From assembly GCF_018918345.1 (NCBI RefSeq), contig NZ_JAHLQI010000002.1, forward strand, positions 186,001 through 250,000: a stretch of 64,000 nucleotides of DNA, written 5' to 3'. The position numbers and the translations under genes are program-made. Shown here in pieces: positions 1 to 7,945 of the stretch; position 1 is the stretch's first letter, and the number at the start of each line of letters is the position of its first letter. The notes under the pieces are model-generated. The model saw only the letters and a program-made list of their open reading frames with translations, searched no databases and was not told the DNA's origin. This DNA comes from Butyricicoccus intestinisimiae. Lineage in GTDB: Bacteria > Bacillota > Clostridia > Oscillospirales > Butyricicoccaceae.

Positions 1-1
1 T

Positions 2-1360
2 TTGCGCGCGGCATCCGCGCTGCTGTGTACCAGCGTGCTGGTTTCCGCCTCTGCGCTCGCCTTGAACGAACAGGCTTACGCAGCTGCACAAAATGACGCA
101 CAGATTTCTGTATCCGACGCCGCACAGTACAGCGTCGGGCTGCAAAAATCCGACATTCAGCGCAAGCGCTCCGTGCCGGTGCTCATGTATCATTTGATTT
201 CTGATGACATTTGGGGCAGCCGTGAGATGTTTACTTCTCCGTCTGTGTTTCGTCAGCAGCTGCAATATTTAAAGGATCACGGCTATCAGACCATCACGTT
301 TGAGGATTTAGACCACTTGGAGCGGTATCCCAAGCCGGTTTTGCTGACGTTTGACGACGGCTATGCAGACAATTACACGACGGTTTATCCCATGCTCAAG
401 GAATTTGGCATGAAAGCAACATTTTTCGTCGTTCCGAACAATCTGGACAGACAGCACAATATGACGCGCGAGCAAATCAAGGAACTGTCCGACAGCGGTG
501 TGGTCTCGATTCAGAGCCATTCGCTCACACATGCCAACATGACCAAGCTCAATGCTTCGCAGCAGGAATATGAGATGAAGGAATCCCAGCGGCAGCTCCG
601 TGAGCTGACCGGCAAAAGCCCGATTGCCCTCACATATCCGGAGGGCGGATACACGAAAACCACGCTGTCGCTCACGGCGCGGTATTATCATTTCGGCATC
701 TGTGCAGGCGGCAACCGCTGGAAGATTTCCGATGATTTTTACACGATTCCGCGCTATCGCATGCACCGCTCCACCACGATGGCACAATTTGAGGACTATG
801 TCGATCAGTCGGTATCGCGCATCTTTACCGATGTTTCCGCGTCCAAATGGTCTACGCCGTACATCGAGCAGGTGTACAGCGCCAATTATATGCGCGGCAC
901 AAGCGGCGACACCTTCCAGCCTACCAAAACCTTGACCCGTGCAGAGAGCGTACAGGTTTTGTATGCGCTGGCGGGCAAACCGGCGGTTTCCGGTCGGACG
1001 CCGTTCCATGACGTTGCCTCCGGCGCATGGTATCAGCAGGCAGTCACTTGGGCATATCAAACGCGCATCACCTCGGGTGTTCTGCCCAATGAATTCCGCC
1101 CCAATGACCCAATCAGCCGCGAACAGCTGATTGTCATGCTGTACCGGTATTCCGGCAGCCCGGCGGTTTCCGATCTCCTGCACAAGAAGCATTATGCGGA
1201 TGCCAAGCAGGTTTCTGACTGGGCACGGCCCGCGATGAACTGGGCGATTGCCAACGGCGTCATCTCCGGCATACCGAGCGGACACAAGGTTCTGCTCTCC
1301 CCGCACACAAACAGCACCCGCGAGCAGGTCGCAACCATCATCGCCAAAACATTTTGCTGA
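2..1360 (+). CDS. SLH-anchored polysaccharide deacetylase (5' end probably outside window)
   Basis: Secreted carbohydrate esterase 4 (NodB-fold) enzyme that should remove acetyl groups from a cell-wall or exopolysaccharide. The readable frame opens at a TTG in the first bases and starts inside a signal peptide ending near AYA, so the true start may lie upstream of the window. The NodB domain covers roughly residues 55-250: motif TFDDGY holds the catalytic Asp and a metal Asp, SHSLTH supplies the metal His pair, and YPEGGY follows. Three S-layer homology repeats follow (about 270-320, 330-385, 390-452), so the enzyme is probably held on secondary cell-wall polymer. A strong terminator follows. 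Function is confident at family level; the exact substrate cannot be read from sequence. Confidence 0.85.
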   Translation: MRAASALLCTSVLVSASALALNEQAYAAAQNDAQISVSDAAQYSVGLQKSDIQRKRSVPVLMYHLISDDIWGSREMFTSPSVFRQQLQYLKDHGYQTITFEDLDHLERYPKPVLLTFDDGYADNYTTVYPMLKEFGMKATFFVVPNNLDRQHNMTREQIKELSDSGVVSIQSHSLTHANMTKLNASQQEYEMKESQRQLRELTGKSPIALTYPEGGYTKTTLSLTARYYHFGICAGGNRWKISDDFYTIPRYRMHRSTTMAQFEDYVDQSVSRIFTDVSASKWSTPYIEQVYSANYMRGTSGDTFQPTKTLTRAESVQVLYALAGKPAVSGRTPFHDVASGAWYQQAVTWAYQTRITSGVLPNEFRPNDPISREQLIVMLYRYSGSPAVSDLLHKKHYADAKQVSDWARPAMNWAIANGVISGIPSGHKVLLSPHTNSTREQVATIIAKTFC

Positions 1361-1369
1361 GAAATATAT

Positions 1370-1405
1370 CCCCTGTCGGATTTTCATCCGTCAGGGGTTT
1401 TCTTT
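1370..1405 (+). terminator. Rho-independent terminator after the deacetylase
   Basis: Stem CCCCTGTCGGA / TCCGTCAGGGG with loop TTTTCA (stem 1370-1397), followed by TTTTCTTT. It starts ten bases after the deacetylase stop codon. Confidence 0.8.
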
Positions 1406-1439
1406 CGCGGAAAAATCATGTAAAATAAAGCATAAGAGT

Positions 1440-1990
1440 GTTTCTTTTGGTCTTACGCGCAGCCCAAACTTGTCTCTCCCTTTGGGAGAGATGTCGCGCA
1501 GCGACAGAGAGGGCTGGGTTTTGCTCTTACGCGCAGTCCAAACCTGTCTCTCCCTCCGGGAGAGATGTCGCGCAGCGACAGAGAGGGCTTGTATTAGTTA
1601 TATTCTTTCTCCGGTTTGCCCTGATGCGAATTGGTTCGCGTGCTGCCCTCTCAGTCATTTGCTTCGCAAATGCCAGCTCTCCCAAAGGGAGAGCCGAGAA
1701 GCCGGAGCGAGCTGCACGCCTGACGCATCAGGCTATCTCTTGCGCGAACCTGTCAGCGTGCTGCTCCTTCCGTCACGGCTTGCGCCGTGCCACCTTCCTC
1801 AGGGAGGAAGGCTTTGGTTTTCCGCGCACCCCAAACTTGTCTCTCCCTTTGGGAGAGATGTCGCGCAGCGACAGAGAGGGCTGGCTCCCTCCTTGAGGGA
1901 GCTGGATTGCCGCCTTGCGGCAAGACTGAGGGAGCAGCCGGTTATCTGGCACGCATCAGGCTATCTCTCCATGAAGGCAAAATTCACACA
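1440..1990. repeat. Cluster of short palindromic intergenic repeats
   Basis: A gene-free stretch of about 600 bases between the deacetylase terminator and pyrK. A unit of about 63 bp containing CTCTCCCTTTGGGAGAG followed by ATGTCGCGCAGCGACAGAGA occurs three times in direct orientation (about 1452-1515, 1525-1589 and 1821-1882). An inverted relative lies at about 1650-1700. Further dyads such as CCTTCCTCAGGGAGGAAGG (about 1791-1811) and a CTCCCT...AGGGAG/GCCGCCTTGCGGC segment (1880-1940) fill the rest. The units are rich in hairpins and could form a REP/MITE-like family. The apparent open frames here are repeat translations and are not annotated. Confidence 0.7.
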
Positions 1991-2028
1991 AACAATCGTT
2001 CTACAAAAAATTACAGGAGGTTTGTTCC

Positions 2029-2796
2029 ATGTCCATACAGGAAATCTGCACCGTTCGGGACAATCAGACACTGAGCCGCAACATCTTCGCGCTCACCATT
2101 CACGCGCCGAAAATTGTCGCTCTGGCAAAGCCCGGCCAGTTTGTTCACATCACCTGCGGTGATGCCAATTTGCTGCGCCGCCCGATTTCGATTTGTCAGG
2201 CACATGACGAGACGCTGAAAATCGTCTTTGTTGTCAAGGGAGAGGGTACCAAGTGGCTGTCTCAGCGTAAGGTCGGTGACACGCTGGATATTCTCGGACC
2301 GGTCGGCAACGGCTTTGACCTGACCCGCCTCGGTGACCGTCCGGTATTTATCGGCGGTGGCATCGGTGTTCCGCCTATGCTGCAAACCATGCAGGCTGCA
2401 CGCGCCGCCGGCGCACAGCCGACTGCCATTCTCGGTTTCCGCAACAAGGATGCGGTAATTCTGGAGGATGATTTTCAGGCGGTTGGCACGGTATACACGG
2501 CAACCGATGACGGCTCTTACGGCATTCACGGCTTTGTATCGGATGTTTTGAAGGAGCATCTGGACGAGTTCACATCCGTCTGCGCCTGCGGTCCGAAGCC
2601 AATGCTGCACGCACTGGCTGACATCGCGGAGGCCAAGGGCATTCCGTGTCAGGTATCTATGGAGGAGCGCATGGGCTGCGGCATCGGTGCATGTCTCGTG
2701 TGCGTCTGCTCACTCAAAAACAAGGACGGCAGCACACGCTACGGTCACGTCTGCAAGGATGGTCCGGTATTTGATTCCAAGGAGGTGCAGTGGTAA
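2029..2796 (+). CDS. pyrK: Dihydroorotate dehydrogenase B, electron-transfer subunit
   Basis: FAD- and [2Fe-2S]-containing partner of PyrD (class 1B) that passes electrons from dihydroorotate oxidation to NAD+ in pyrimidine synthesis. The 255-residue length is normal for the family. The N-terminal FAD-binding barrel includes RRPISI (about residues 45-50), an NAD-binding motif GGGIGVPP follows near 107, and the C-terminal cysteine cluster MGCGIGACLVC...HVC near 215-245 ligates the iron-sulfur centre. The start is fixed by ACAGGAGG nine bases upstream of the ATG. Its stop codon TAA shares its last base with the ATG of pyrD, so the two are translationally coupled. Confidence 0.95.
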   Translation: MSIQEICTVRDNQTLSRNIFALTIHAPKIVALAKPGQFVHITCGDANLLRRPISICQAHDETLKIVFVVKGEGTKWLSQRKVGDTLDILGPVGNGFDLTRLGDRPVFIGGGIGVPPMLQTMQAARAAGAQPTAILGFRNKDAVILEDDFQAVGTVYTATDDGSYGIHGFVSDVLKEHLDEFTSVCACGPKPMLHALADIAEAKGIPCQVSMEERMGCGIGACLVCVCSLKNKDGSTRYGHVCKDGPVFDSKEVQW

Positions 2797-3704
2797 TGGC
2801 AGATCTTCGTGTAAATTTTTGTGGGGTTGAGCTCAAAAACCCTGTGACGACTGCTTCCGGCACGTTCGGTTTCGGTCATGAATATGCCAATTTTTACGAT
2901 CTCGGTGAGCTGGGCGGCGTCGGCGCCAAGGGTTTGACGCCGGAGGAACAGCTCGGCAATCCGGCTCCGCGCATCGCGGAGACTCCGATGGGCATTCTCA
3001 ACTGCGTCGGCCTGCAAAATCCGGGCGTTGACCGCTTTATTCAGGAGGAAATCCCGTATCTGCGTCAGTTCGACACCAAAATTATCGCCAATGTCTCCGG
3101 TCACAGCGTTGAAGAATACGTGGGCATCGTGGAAAAAATCTCGGATGCAGACATTGATCTGATTGAGATGAACATTTCCTGCCCGAACGTCAAGTGCGGC
3201 GGTCTGACCTTCGGCACCCAGCCGAAAATGGTCGAGGAAGTGGTTTCCGCTGCCAAGGCAGTGGCAAAGAAGCCGCTGATTGTCAAGCTGACCCCGAACG
3301 TCACAGACATCGCAGAAATCGCCCGCGCCGCTGTTTCCGCCGGTGCCGATGCGCTGTCTTTGATTAACACGCTGCTCGGCATGCGCATTGATGTGGAATC
3401 CCGCCGTCCGATTCTGTCCAATATCATGGGCGGTCTGTCGGGTCCAGCCGTGTTCCCTGTCGCTGTCCGCATGGTATATCAGGTGCGTCAGGCTGTCGAT
3501 GTGCCGATTATCGGCATGGGCGGCATTCGTACCGGCCGCGACATTGTCGAGATGATGCTGGCGGGCGCAAACGCCGTTGCCATCGGCACGGCTTGCTTTG
3601 CTGACCCGATGGCGCCGATTAAGGCGCTGCATGAGCTGGACGAATTCTGCGACAGCCACGGCGTCAAGTCGGTCACTGAGCTGACAGGAGCCGTGCGTCT
3701 ATGA
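2796..3704 (+). CDS. pyrD: Dihydroorotate dehydrogenase B, catalytic subunit
   Basis: FMN enzyme oxidising dihydroorotate to orotate. TIM-barrel protein of 302 residues. NISCPNVKCGG near residue 125-135 holds the catalytic cysteine of class 1 enzymes, and the C-terminal MGGIRTGRD and AIGTA motifs bind the FMN phosphate. The ATG at 2796 is preferred over an upstream in-frame GTG at 2790 because GGAGGT at 2781-2786 is at the proper distance from it. It overlaps the pyrK stop by one base, and the next gene overlaps its own stop (ATGA), giving a three-gene operon. Confidence 0.95.
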   Translation: MADLRVNFCGVELKNPVTTASGTFGFGHEYANFYDLGELGGVGAKGLTPEEQLGNPAPRIAETPMGILNCVGLQNPGVDRFIQEEIPYLRQFDTKIIANVSGHSVEEYVGIVEKISDADIDLIEMNISCPNVKCGGLTFGTQPKMVEEVVSAAKAVAKKPLIVKLTPNVTDIAEIARAAVSAGADALSLINTLLGMRIDVESRRPILSNIMGGLSGPAVFPVAVRMVYQVRQAVDVPIIGMGGIRTGRDIVEMMLAGANAVAIGTACFADPMAPIKALHELDEFCDSHGVKSVTELTGAVRL

Positions 3705-4855
3705 GCACAACCATCTATCTCGTTCGGCACGCGGAAGCGGAGGGCAATTTAGGCCGCCGCTGCCACGGCCACTATGACAGTATGCTCACCCGCCGCGGCT
3801 TGGAGCAGGCGGAAGTTGTCGGCAAGCGCTTTGCCGATACCTATTTGGACGCGGTGTATTCCAGTGATTTGTGGCGCGCGCGATTCACCGCCATGGCAAT
3901 CGCCCGCCCGCACAAGCTGACCGTCATCGAGCGCCCCGCCCTGCGCGAAATTTACATGGGCGACTGGGAAGATGAAGCGTGGGCAAAGCTCCCGATTGAT
4001 TATCCGGAATTATATGATACTTGGTGCACGCATCCGTGGGACTGCCGTCCGCCGCACGGCGAGACGATTATGGAAGCCGGTGCGCGCGCGCTGGCGGAAA
4101 TGCGCAGCATTGCGCAGGAACAAGCCGGAAATACCATTGCGCTTGTGTGCCACGGCTCTGCCATCCGCGGCATTTTGACGCTCGCGCTGGGTCTGCGCGC
4201 CGAGGACATGATGCAGGTCGGCTGGGGCGACAACACCTGTGTTGCCAAGATGATTTTCCACGAGGACGGCAGCATTGACGTACCGTACCGCAATGACAAT
4301 TCTCACCTGCCGCAGCAGCTTTCCACTTTTGCTTCGCTCAAATGGAGCGATGACAAGGACGTTCCGGCATCCCCGCAGATGTGGTTCCGCGCCGTCGACT
4401 GGGACAACCCGACAGACAAGCAGCTGTGCCTGTCCATGTTCCATGAAACCGATTCCTACCGCAAGGTTCCGCTGACCGACGCGCAAATCGAGGCGCGTCT
4501 GCGCGGATTTCAGGAAATCCATCCGGAGGCGGTTGCGTTCGGCATGGTGGACAAGGAAATCGGCGGTCTCATCTGCATGAACACCCAAGCCTATCCGGCG
4601 CAATCTCCGGTCGGCAAGATGGGCGGCACGTGCATTTTGGAAAAATTCCGCGGCTTCGGCTTCGGCCCGCAGCTCATCACGCATGCGGTGTGTCTGTATC
4701 GCCGCTTGGGCAAGCGGGTTCTGGAGGCAACACCAGCGCAGCACAAGCCGCACGCGGTCAACTTCTACCGGCACAACGATTTTGAACCGTACAGCGAATT
4801 TCACGATGAAAACGGCACCTTTGCCGTGCTCAGACGAAATATTTCGGTAAGATAA
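3701..4855 (+). CDS. Histidine phosphatase - GNAT acetyltransferase fusion
   Basis: Two-domain protein of 384 residues. Residues about 1-200 form a phosphoglycerate-mutase-like histidine phosphatase: VRHAEAEGN near residue 7-15 has the phospho-accepting His, and CHGSAIRG near 150 has the second catalytic His. Residues about 225-384 look like a GNAT N-acyltransferase, with an acetyl-CoA-loop-like GFGFGPQLITHA and a C-terminal NFYRHNDFEP. The ATG overlaps the pyrD stop codon, so it is co-transcribed with pyrKD. The first domain may be a nucleotide or sugar phosphatase; the fusion partner suggests acylation of a related small molecule. Neither substrate can be inferred from sequence. Confidence 0.75.
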   Translation: MSTTIYLVRHAEAEGNLGRRCHGHYDSMLTRRGLEQAEVVGKRFADTYLDAVYSSDLWRARFTAMAIARPHKLTVIERPALREIYMGDWEDEAWAKLPIDYPELYDTWCTHPWDCRPPHGETIMEAGARALAEMRSIAQEQAGNTIALVCHGSAIRGILTLALGLRAEDMMQVGWGDNTCVAKMIFHEDGSIDVPYRNDNSHLPQQLSTFASLKWSDDKDVPASPQMWFRAVDWDNPTDKQLCLSMFHETDSYRKVPLTDAQIEARLRGFQEIHPEAVAFGMVDKEIGGLICMNTQAYPAQSPVGKMGGTCILEKFRGFGFGPQLITHAVCLYRRLGKRVLEATPAQHKPHAVNFYRHNDFEPYSEFHDENGTFAVLRRNISVR

Positions 4856-4856
4856 G

Positions 4857-4894
4857 CAAAAAATCCCACTGGTTTGTCCAGTGGGATTTTTTTC
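4857..4894. terminator. Bidirectional terminator between convergent genes
   Basis: Perfect 12-bp stem AAATCCCACTGG / CCAGTGGGATTT with loop TTTGT (4861-4889) followed by a T run. It serves the pyr operon on the plus strand and the HAD gene ending at 4913 on the minus strand. Confidence 0.85.
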
Positions 4895-4912
4895 TGTCTC
4901 TGCTAGTATTAT

Positions 4913-5701
4913 TTATTCTGCTTCTGCGAATGCCGGAATATCTCCGACGCCGTTGAGCACCAGACGCGGGCTGTACGGATAGTTGGCAATGTCCTCGCGG
5001 CTTGTGACGCCGGACAGCACCAATACGGTATCCAGACCCGACTCGATGCCTGCGACAATGTCGGTATCCATGCGGTCACCGATCATGACGGCGTCCTCCG
5101 AGTGCACGCCGAGCAGGCGCAGACCTGTGCGCATCATGAGCGGATTCGGCTTGCCGACAAAGTACGCCTTTTTGCCGGTCGCCATCTCAATCGGGGAAAT
5201 CAGCGCGCGGCAGCCCGGCACAATACCGTTTTCGGTCGGGCCGGTCAAGTCTGAGTTGGTGCCGATGAGCTTCGCGCCCTTGTTGACGAGGCGCACCGCA
5301 TTGACGATGTTGTCATAGCTGAACGACTGCGACTCACCGATGACTACATAGTCCGGATCAACATCGTTAATCGTGATGCCTGCGGCAAACAGCGCATTCT
5401 GTAAGCCATGGTCACCGACAGCATACGCGCTGCATCCCGGTGCCTGCAACTTCAAAAAGCTCGCCGTTGCCAGCGCACTGGTATAAAAATGCGACTCGTC
5501 GACATCCAGTCCCATGCGCGCCAGCTTCTGCTGCAGCTCGCGCGGTGTCGAGTGGTTGGAATTGGTCAGGAACAGAAAATGCTTGTTCTCCTTTTGCAGC
5601 CAATCGACAAATTCCCGCACGCCGGGCAGAATCCGGTTGCCATGATAGATGACACCGTCCATATCACAGATAAATCCATTCTTTTGTCTCAAACGATCCA
5701 T
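4913..5701 (-). CDS. NagD-like HAD-IIA phosphatase
   Basis: Cytosolic haloacid-dehalogenase phosphatase of the NagD/PGP-type (HAD-IIA) family, 262 residues. Motif I DMDGVIYHGN near residue 12 supplies the nucleophile Asp, FLTNSNHS is motif II, GKPNPLMM is motif III with Lys, and MIGDRMDTDI is motif IV. These proteins hydrolyse nucleotide or sugar phosphates; the substrate is not predictable. The start at 5701 is chosen because GAAAGGACGAAC lies just upstream; an in-frame upstream ATG at 5752 has no ribosome site. It ends against the shared terminator at 4857-4894. Confidence 0.85.
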   Translation of the reverse strand: MDRLRQKNGFICDMDGVIYHGNRILPGVREFVDWLQKENKHFLFLTNSNHSTPRELQQKLARMGLDVDESHFYTSALATASFLKLQAPGCSAYAVGDHGLQNALFAAGITINDVDPDYVVIGESQSFSYDNIVNAVRLVNKGAKLIGTNSDLTGPTENGIVPGCRALISPIEMATGKKAYFVGKPNPLMMRTGLRLLGVHSEDAVMIGDRMDTDIVAGIESGLDTVLVLSGVTSREDIANYPYSPRLVLNGVGDIPAFAEAE

Positions 5702-5880
5702 ATGTTCGTCCTTTCTTTCCGGCGAAAAAGGGGCATCGCACCGCACGTGCAATCCCCCTCTGTATCTTCAAACAGTATTTGCTGCCGGAACGGTATGTTG
5801 GGAAACGATAAAATTTCCAGCTTGTATTCAGTATATCATATTTTTTACGTTATGCAAAGAAATTTGTGTTTCATTGCTGT

Positions 5881-6256
5881 TTATTTGCTCAAATCCGTCC
5901 ACTGCTTGTACTGCCCGTCATACATCGCGTTCAGCTGCTGCATCGAAAGATTTTCCAGCGGATTGTGCGCGTTGGCAATCTGGCGGGCAATGACGTCCAC
6001 CTCGTTGCCGCTCGGAGAGATATACGTGATAAATGCCGCAAACGGGCGAATCAGACAGGCAAAGACAATGGCGCCGGTGATGTTGAAAATGCTGTGCGAA
6101 ATCACGGTGCGCTTGGCAGCCTTGGACTGGCCAATGGATGCCAGCAGCGCGGTGATGGTCGTGCCGATGTTCGCACCGAAGATAGCTGTTCATGCCGAAC
6201 AGGAACAGCGCGAGACCTCCGGCCAATCCAAAGACCGTCGTCATAATCTCATTCAT
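5881..6256 (-). pseudogene. Decayed Na+/phosphate cotransporter joined to a PstS-like tail
   Basis: Broken gene downstream of the pst operon. It has an intact ribosome site (ATAGGAGG) and ATG at 6256, and begins like NptA-type Na/Pi cotransporters (GGLALFLFGMNS). At about 6180-6190 the frame shifts and jumps directly to the second transporter repeat, GANIGTTITALLASIG, HSIFNITGAIVF and IARQIANAH, so most of the transporter is deleted. After IANAH the reading changes to NPLENLSMQQLNAMYDG...WTDL, which resembles the phosphate-binding-protein motif also seen in pstS of this window (IENLTSDQVKGIFTG). The product cannot be a functional transporter. The promoter-side Pho-box array (6314-6357) is still present. 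Confidence 0.7.
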
Positions 6257-6300
6257 AATTTCCTCCTATGATATACAGACCTTTCGTTTCATCATCGTCA

Positions 6301-6357
6301 AGTATACGGAGTGTATGTAAAATACAAAACAATCTGCACGTAAAATAAACGTAAAAT
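6301..6357 (-). promoter_or_regulatory. Candidate Pho-box array and promoter of the decayed cotransporter
   Basis: On the minus strand, ATTTTACG, ATTTTACG, a degenerate unit and TATTTTACA follow each other in exact 11-bp steps (6347-6357, 6336-6346, 6325-6335, 6314-6324). A TATACT -10 element lies just downstream (6301-6306). PhoP/PhoB sites in Firmicutes are TTAACA/TTTACA-like direct repeats at one-turn spacing, and similar repeats precede pstS. Assignment to PhoP is inference. Confidence 0.5.
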
Positions 6358-6361
6358 AGAC

Positions 6362-6391
6362 AAAAAGACCCGGAATTTGCTCCGAGTCTTT
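6362..6391 (-). terminator. Terminator of the pst-phoU operon
   Basis: Minus-strand stem AAAGACTCGGA / TCCGGGTCTTT with a six-base loop, then TTTTTG. It lies 14 bases beyond the response-regulator remnant. Confidence 0.75.
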
Positions 6392-6404
6392 CGTTCAGCT
6401 GATT

Positions 6405-6491
6405 TTATATCCAACGCCGCAAAATGGCGTGCATGCGCGACAGCAGCATGCTGCGCGTGCCCTCGTCGCTGTCTACCACATAAATCTTCAT
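6405..6491 (-). pseudogene. Remnant of a PhoB-type response regulator
   Basis: 28-codon reading frame directly after phoU. It opens like an OmpR/PhoB receiver (MKIYVVDSDEGTRSML, the acidic pocket of a response regulator). It then jumps to LSRMHAILRRW, which matches the receiver-to-linker end of such proteins (typically EL.SRV.A.LRR). The receiver core between them, the DNA-binding domain and any PhoR kinase are missing, and a stop follows. This is best explained by internal deletion of a phoB gene that once closed the pst operon. The identification rests on short motifs and is an inference. Confidence 0.55.
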
Positions 6492-6501
6492 GCGTCCCGC
6501 C

Positions 6502-7158
6502 TCACAGCACGCGGGAATTTTTATAGGTACCGGTGATAGAGAATTCCACCCACTCCGAGATATTGACCGCATGATCTCCGATGCGCTCCAGATACTTGGC
6601 AACCATCATGATGTCCATGGCCTGCTCGGCATCCTCCATGGATGCGTGAATGCGCTTGACCAGCACCGTGCGCACCTCATTGAACAGACGGTCTACGACA
6701 TCGTCGTATTCCATCACGCTGTGTGCCTTTGCCAGATCGTTTGCGACAAAGGCGTCGATGGAGTCGTGCACCATCTTGGTCGCAGCCTCCACCATGAAAT
6801 CAATCTGCTCCGGCGCGGTATAATCCGGTCTCTCGCACAAAAACAGCGAGACATCCGCAATGTCCTCCGCGAGATCGCCGATGCGCTCCAGATCCGTGAC
6901 CATCTTGAGGGCGGCGGACACTTCGCGCAGATCGCGCGCTACCGGCTGCTGCTCCAGCAGCAGCTTGAGGCAGGCGCTCTCAATGATTCGTTCCTTCTGG
7001 TCTATTTCCTTGTCTCCCTGCATGGTGCGCTTTGCCAGTTCGGTGTCGCGCGTGCGCAGTGCTTGTACGGCGTACTGAATTGCCGCCTCGCACAGGGCAC
7101 CCATTGCAATCAGCTCATCGTGCAGAGCCGTCAACTGCTTGTCATATTTGGTTCGCAT
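6502..7158 (-). CDS. phoU: Phosphate transport regulator PhoU
   Basis: 218-residue, all-helical cytosolic protein that links the PstSCAB importer to the PhoR kinase and limits phosphate uptake. The two PhoU repeats begin near residues 10 and 115, each with the acidic metal-binding signature (ERIGDLAEDIADV in the first, ERIGDHAVNISEW in the second). The start at 7158 follows GGGAGGACAAC; a longer in-frame opening to 7332 would overlap pstB and has no ribosome site. It is the last intact gene of the minus-strand pst operon, 13 bases after pstB. Confidence 0.95.
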   Translation of the reverse strand: MRTKYDKQLTALHDELIAMGALCEAAIQYAVQALRTRDTELAKRTMQGDKEIDQKERIIESACLKLLLEQQPVARDLREVSAALKMVTDLERIGDLAEDIADVSLFLCERPDYTAPEQIDFMVEAATKMVHDSIDAFVANDLAKAHSVMEYDDVVDRLFNEVRTVLVKRIHASMEDAEQAMDIMMVAKYLERIGDHAVNISEWVEFSITGTYKNSRVL

Positions 7159-7171
7159 AGTTGTCCTCCCA

Positions 7172-7930
7172 TTAACCGAATCTGCCGGTGATATAGTTCT
7201 CGGTGCGCTGATCCTTCGGCATCGAGAACAGCTCAGAGGTCTCGTTAAACTCCACCACTTCGCCCAGCAGGAAAAATGCCGTCTTGTCCGAAACACGGGT
7301 TGCCTGCTGCATGTTATGCGTGACCATGACAATGGTGTAATCCTGCTTGAGATCCTGCACCAGATCCTCCACCTTCATCGTGGAAATCGGGTCCAGCGCC
7401 GATGTCGGCTCGTCCATCAGCAGCACTTCCGGCTCGATGGCGAGCGCGCGCGCAATGCACAGTCTCTGCTGCTGTCCGCCGGACATGCCCAGTGCGCTCT
7501 TGTCCAGTCTGTCCTTGACCTCGTCCCAGATTGCCGCGCTGCGCAGGCTCTTTTCGACGATTTCATCCAGCACCGCCTTTTTGTGAATGCCGTGGGTGCG
7601 CGGGCCGAACGCGATGTTGTCATAAATGCTCATCGGGAACGGATTCGGCTTCTGGAACACCATGCCAACGCGGCGGCGCAGCATATTGACGTCCATATTG
7701 CCAAAAATGTCCTCGCCGTCCAGCAAAACCGTACCGTCAATCTTGCAGCCTTCAACCAAGTCATTCATGCGGTTGAGTGTCTTGAGCAGGGTGGATTTGC
7801 CGCAGCCGGACGGGCCGATAAACGCGGTGATTTCCTTTTCCGGCAGCTCCAGATTGATGTCCTTGAGGGCGTGGAACTGTCCGTAGTGCAGATTCAAGTC
7901 CTGAATTTTATATTTCATATGCATACTCAT
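7172..7930 (-). CDS. pstB: Phosphate ABC transporter ATP-binding protein
   Basis: 252-residue ATPase that powers phosphate import through PstC/PstA. Walker [10 protein letters not shown] near residue 38, Q-loop FQKPNPFP, signature MSGGQQQR, Walker [14 protein letters not shown] and the switch His in MVTHN are all present. The start ATG at 7930 is ten bases from GAGGA. It sits between pstA and phoU in the usual order. Confidence 0.97.
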   Translation of the reverse strand: MSMHMKYKIQDLNLHYGQFHALKDINLELPEKEITAFIGPSGCGKSTLLKTLNRMNDLVEGCKIDGTVLLDGEDIFGNMDVNMLRRRVGMVFQKPNPFPMSIYDNIAFGPRTHGIHKKAVLDEIVEKSLRSAAIWDEVKDRLDKSALGMSGGQQQRLCIARALAIEPEVLLMDEPTSALDPISTMKVEDLVQDLKQDYTIVMVTHNMQQATRVSDKTAFFLLGEVVEFNETSELFSMPKDQRTENYITGRFG

Positions 7931-7945
7931 AAATGATAGTTCCTC

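Noticed and set aside
308-1387. Long minus-strand open frame opposite the deacetylase
   Set aside because: It mirrors a clearly functional gene on the other strand, has no family motif and no ribosome site; high GC at third positions creates such shadows.
6405-6602. 65-residue protein from 6602
   Set aside because: The first part is phoU read in another frame; only the last 28 codons (from 6491) resemble anything, as a response-regulator remnant.
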